From the NCBI GenBank assembly GCA_009843565.1, contig VYDF01000060.1:1-6810 (forward strand): a DNA stretch of 6,810 bases, written 5' to 3'. Origin of the DNA: Acidimicrobiia bacterium. GTDB taxonomy: Bacteria; Actinomycetota; Acidimicrobiia; Acidimicrobiales; Bin134. The position numbers and the translations under genes were made by a program. The notes below the pieces were generated by a model. The model had not been told where the DNA came from. It searched no databases and was given only the letters and a program-made list of their open reading frames with translations. Positions 6,334 through 6,810 of this stretch are shown here, one piece after another. Position 1 is the first letter of the stretch. Each line of letters opens with the position of its first letter.

Positions 6334-6810
6334 TACCAGGCGACAGGCATGGACTTGACTCCAGCCACGAGATTGCTGCGTATCCGGTTCATCGGGCCGG
6401 TGAGGTGAATATCCGGCATGCGATGGGCGACCTCCTTGAGAATGCAGTCGAGCTGCATGCGGGCCAAGTTGGCACCGAGGCAAAAATGCTCACCAATGCC
6501 GAACGTGAGATGCGCTGTTGAGTCGCGGGTGATGTCGAACTCGTCGGGATTGCCCCATACCGCGTCGTCGCGGTTGGCTGAGGGATACCACATCACCACC
6601 TTTTCGCCCCGCCGCACTGTGACCCCACCAAGTTCGGTGTCTTCGGTAGCGGTACGGCGGAAGTGGTACACCGGAGGCTCAAATCGCAGGACCTCGTCTA
6701 TGGCCCTCGGCAAATAGGCGTCGATGTCGCTGAGCAGCAGATCCCACTGCTCCCGGTGGGCGTCCATCCGCCGCACGGCGTGGCTGGTGGCATTGCGAGT
6801 GGTCTCGTTG
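6333..6810 (-). CDS. Cytochrome P450, C-terminal part, CYP125/CYP142-like (partial, runs off right edge)
   Basis: The 158 visible residues are the C-terminal part of a roughly 400-residue P450. The gene enters from the right edge and stops with TAG at 6333-6335. The first visible residues, NETTRNATSH (bases 6780-6809), are the I-helix oxygen-activation region of the AGxETTR type. The ExxR motif EVLR is at 6684-6695. A PDEFDITR meander follows. The heme loop FGIGEHFCLG is at 6474-6503, with the heme-ligand cysteine at 6480-6482. The NETTRNATSH helix and the C-terminal region ending in KSMPVAW resemble actinobacterial CYP125/CYP142-type enzymes, which oxidise the side chain of cholesterol and other steroids. 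CYP families acting on terpenes and fatty acids share many of these features, so the substrate is open. It is a soluble enzyme that needs ferredoxin/reductase partners, none of which is seen here. It is convergent with the hydrolase/HTH genes and so not in the same operon. Confidence 0.93.
   Translation of the reverse strand, partial: NETTRNATSHAVRRMDAHREQWDLLLSDIDAYLPRAIDEVLRFEPPVYHFRRTATEDTELGGVTVRRGEKVVMWYPSANRDDAVWGNPDEFDITRDSTAHLTFGIGEHFCLGANLARMQLDCILKEVAHRMPDIHLTGPMNRIRSNLVAGVKSMPVAW

Overview
This is a high-GC bacterial window with dense coding, many GTG/TTG/ATG-type starts and stop/start overlaps. The gene content (multi-domain branched-chain amino acid type ABC transporter proteins, a CYP125-like cytochrome P450, an HSL-type esterase) suggests an actinobacterium, most likely of the Acidimicrobiia type. 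The phylum is inferred from style and gene content. No rRNA or other marker gene is present to prove it.

Layout. Bases 1-57 are a leader or the tail of an upstream region, ending in a run of ten G directly before a TTG start. Bases 58-2259 (+) encode a 733-residue fusion of a 12-helix major facilitator superfamily (MFS) transporter and a LivF-like ABC ATPase. Its TGA stop overlaps the ATG of the next gene (TGATG). Bases 2259-5171 (+) encode a 970-residue protein that joins a LivH-like permease, a LivM-like permease and a LivG-like ATPase in one chain. After 37 bases comes an alpha/beta hydrolase of the hormone-sensitive-lipase family (5209-6129, +). A very small helix-turn-helix ORF follows (6159-6290, +), possibly the truncated remnant of a larger gene. 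A 42-base convergent gap with two short inverted repeats separates it from the 3' part of a cytochrome P450 gene on the minus strand (6333 to the right edge).

How the genes work together. The first two genes encode every membrane and ATPase part of a HAAT-family (Liv-type) importer in only two polypeptides, LivH-LivM-LivG and MFS-LivF. A 1:1 complex would have one copy of each permease and each ATPase, with an MFS carrier physically tied to the LivF subunit. No periplasmic/lipoprotein substrate-binding protein (LivJ/LivK type) lies in the window. It may be just upstream or elsewhere. The hydrolase could belong to the same transcription unit. With the neighbouring P450 it hints that the locus handles a hydrophobic organic substrate such as a steroid, terpenoid or fatty-acid derivative rather than plain leucine, but this is inference from proximity only.

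The most interesting object is the two-gene MFS/ABC composite transporter. Its two predicted ATP sites also look unequal: the degenerate elements (Q-loop and H-loop of the LivF domain, signature motif of the LivG domain) all fall in the same composite site.
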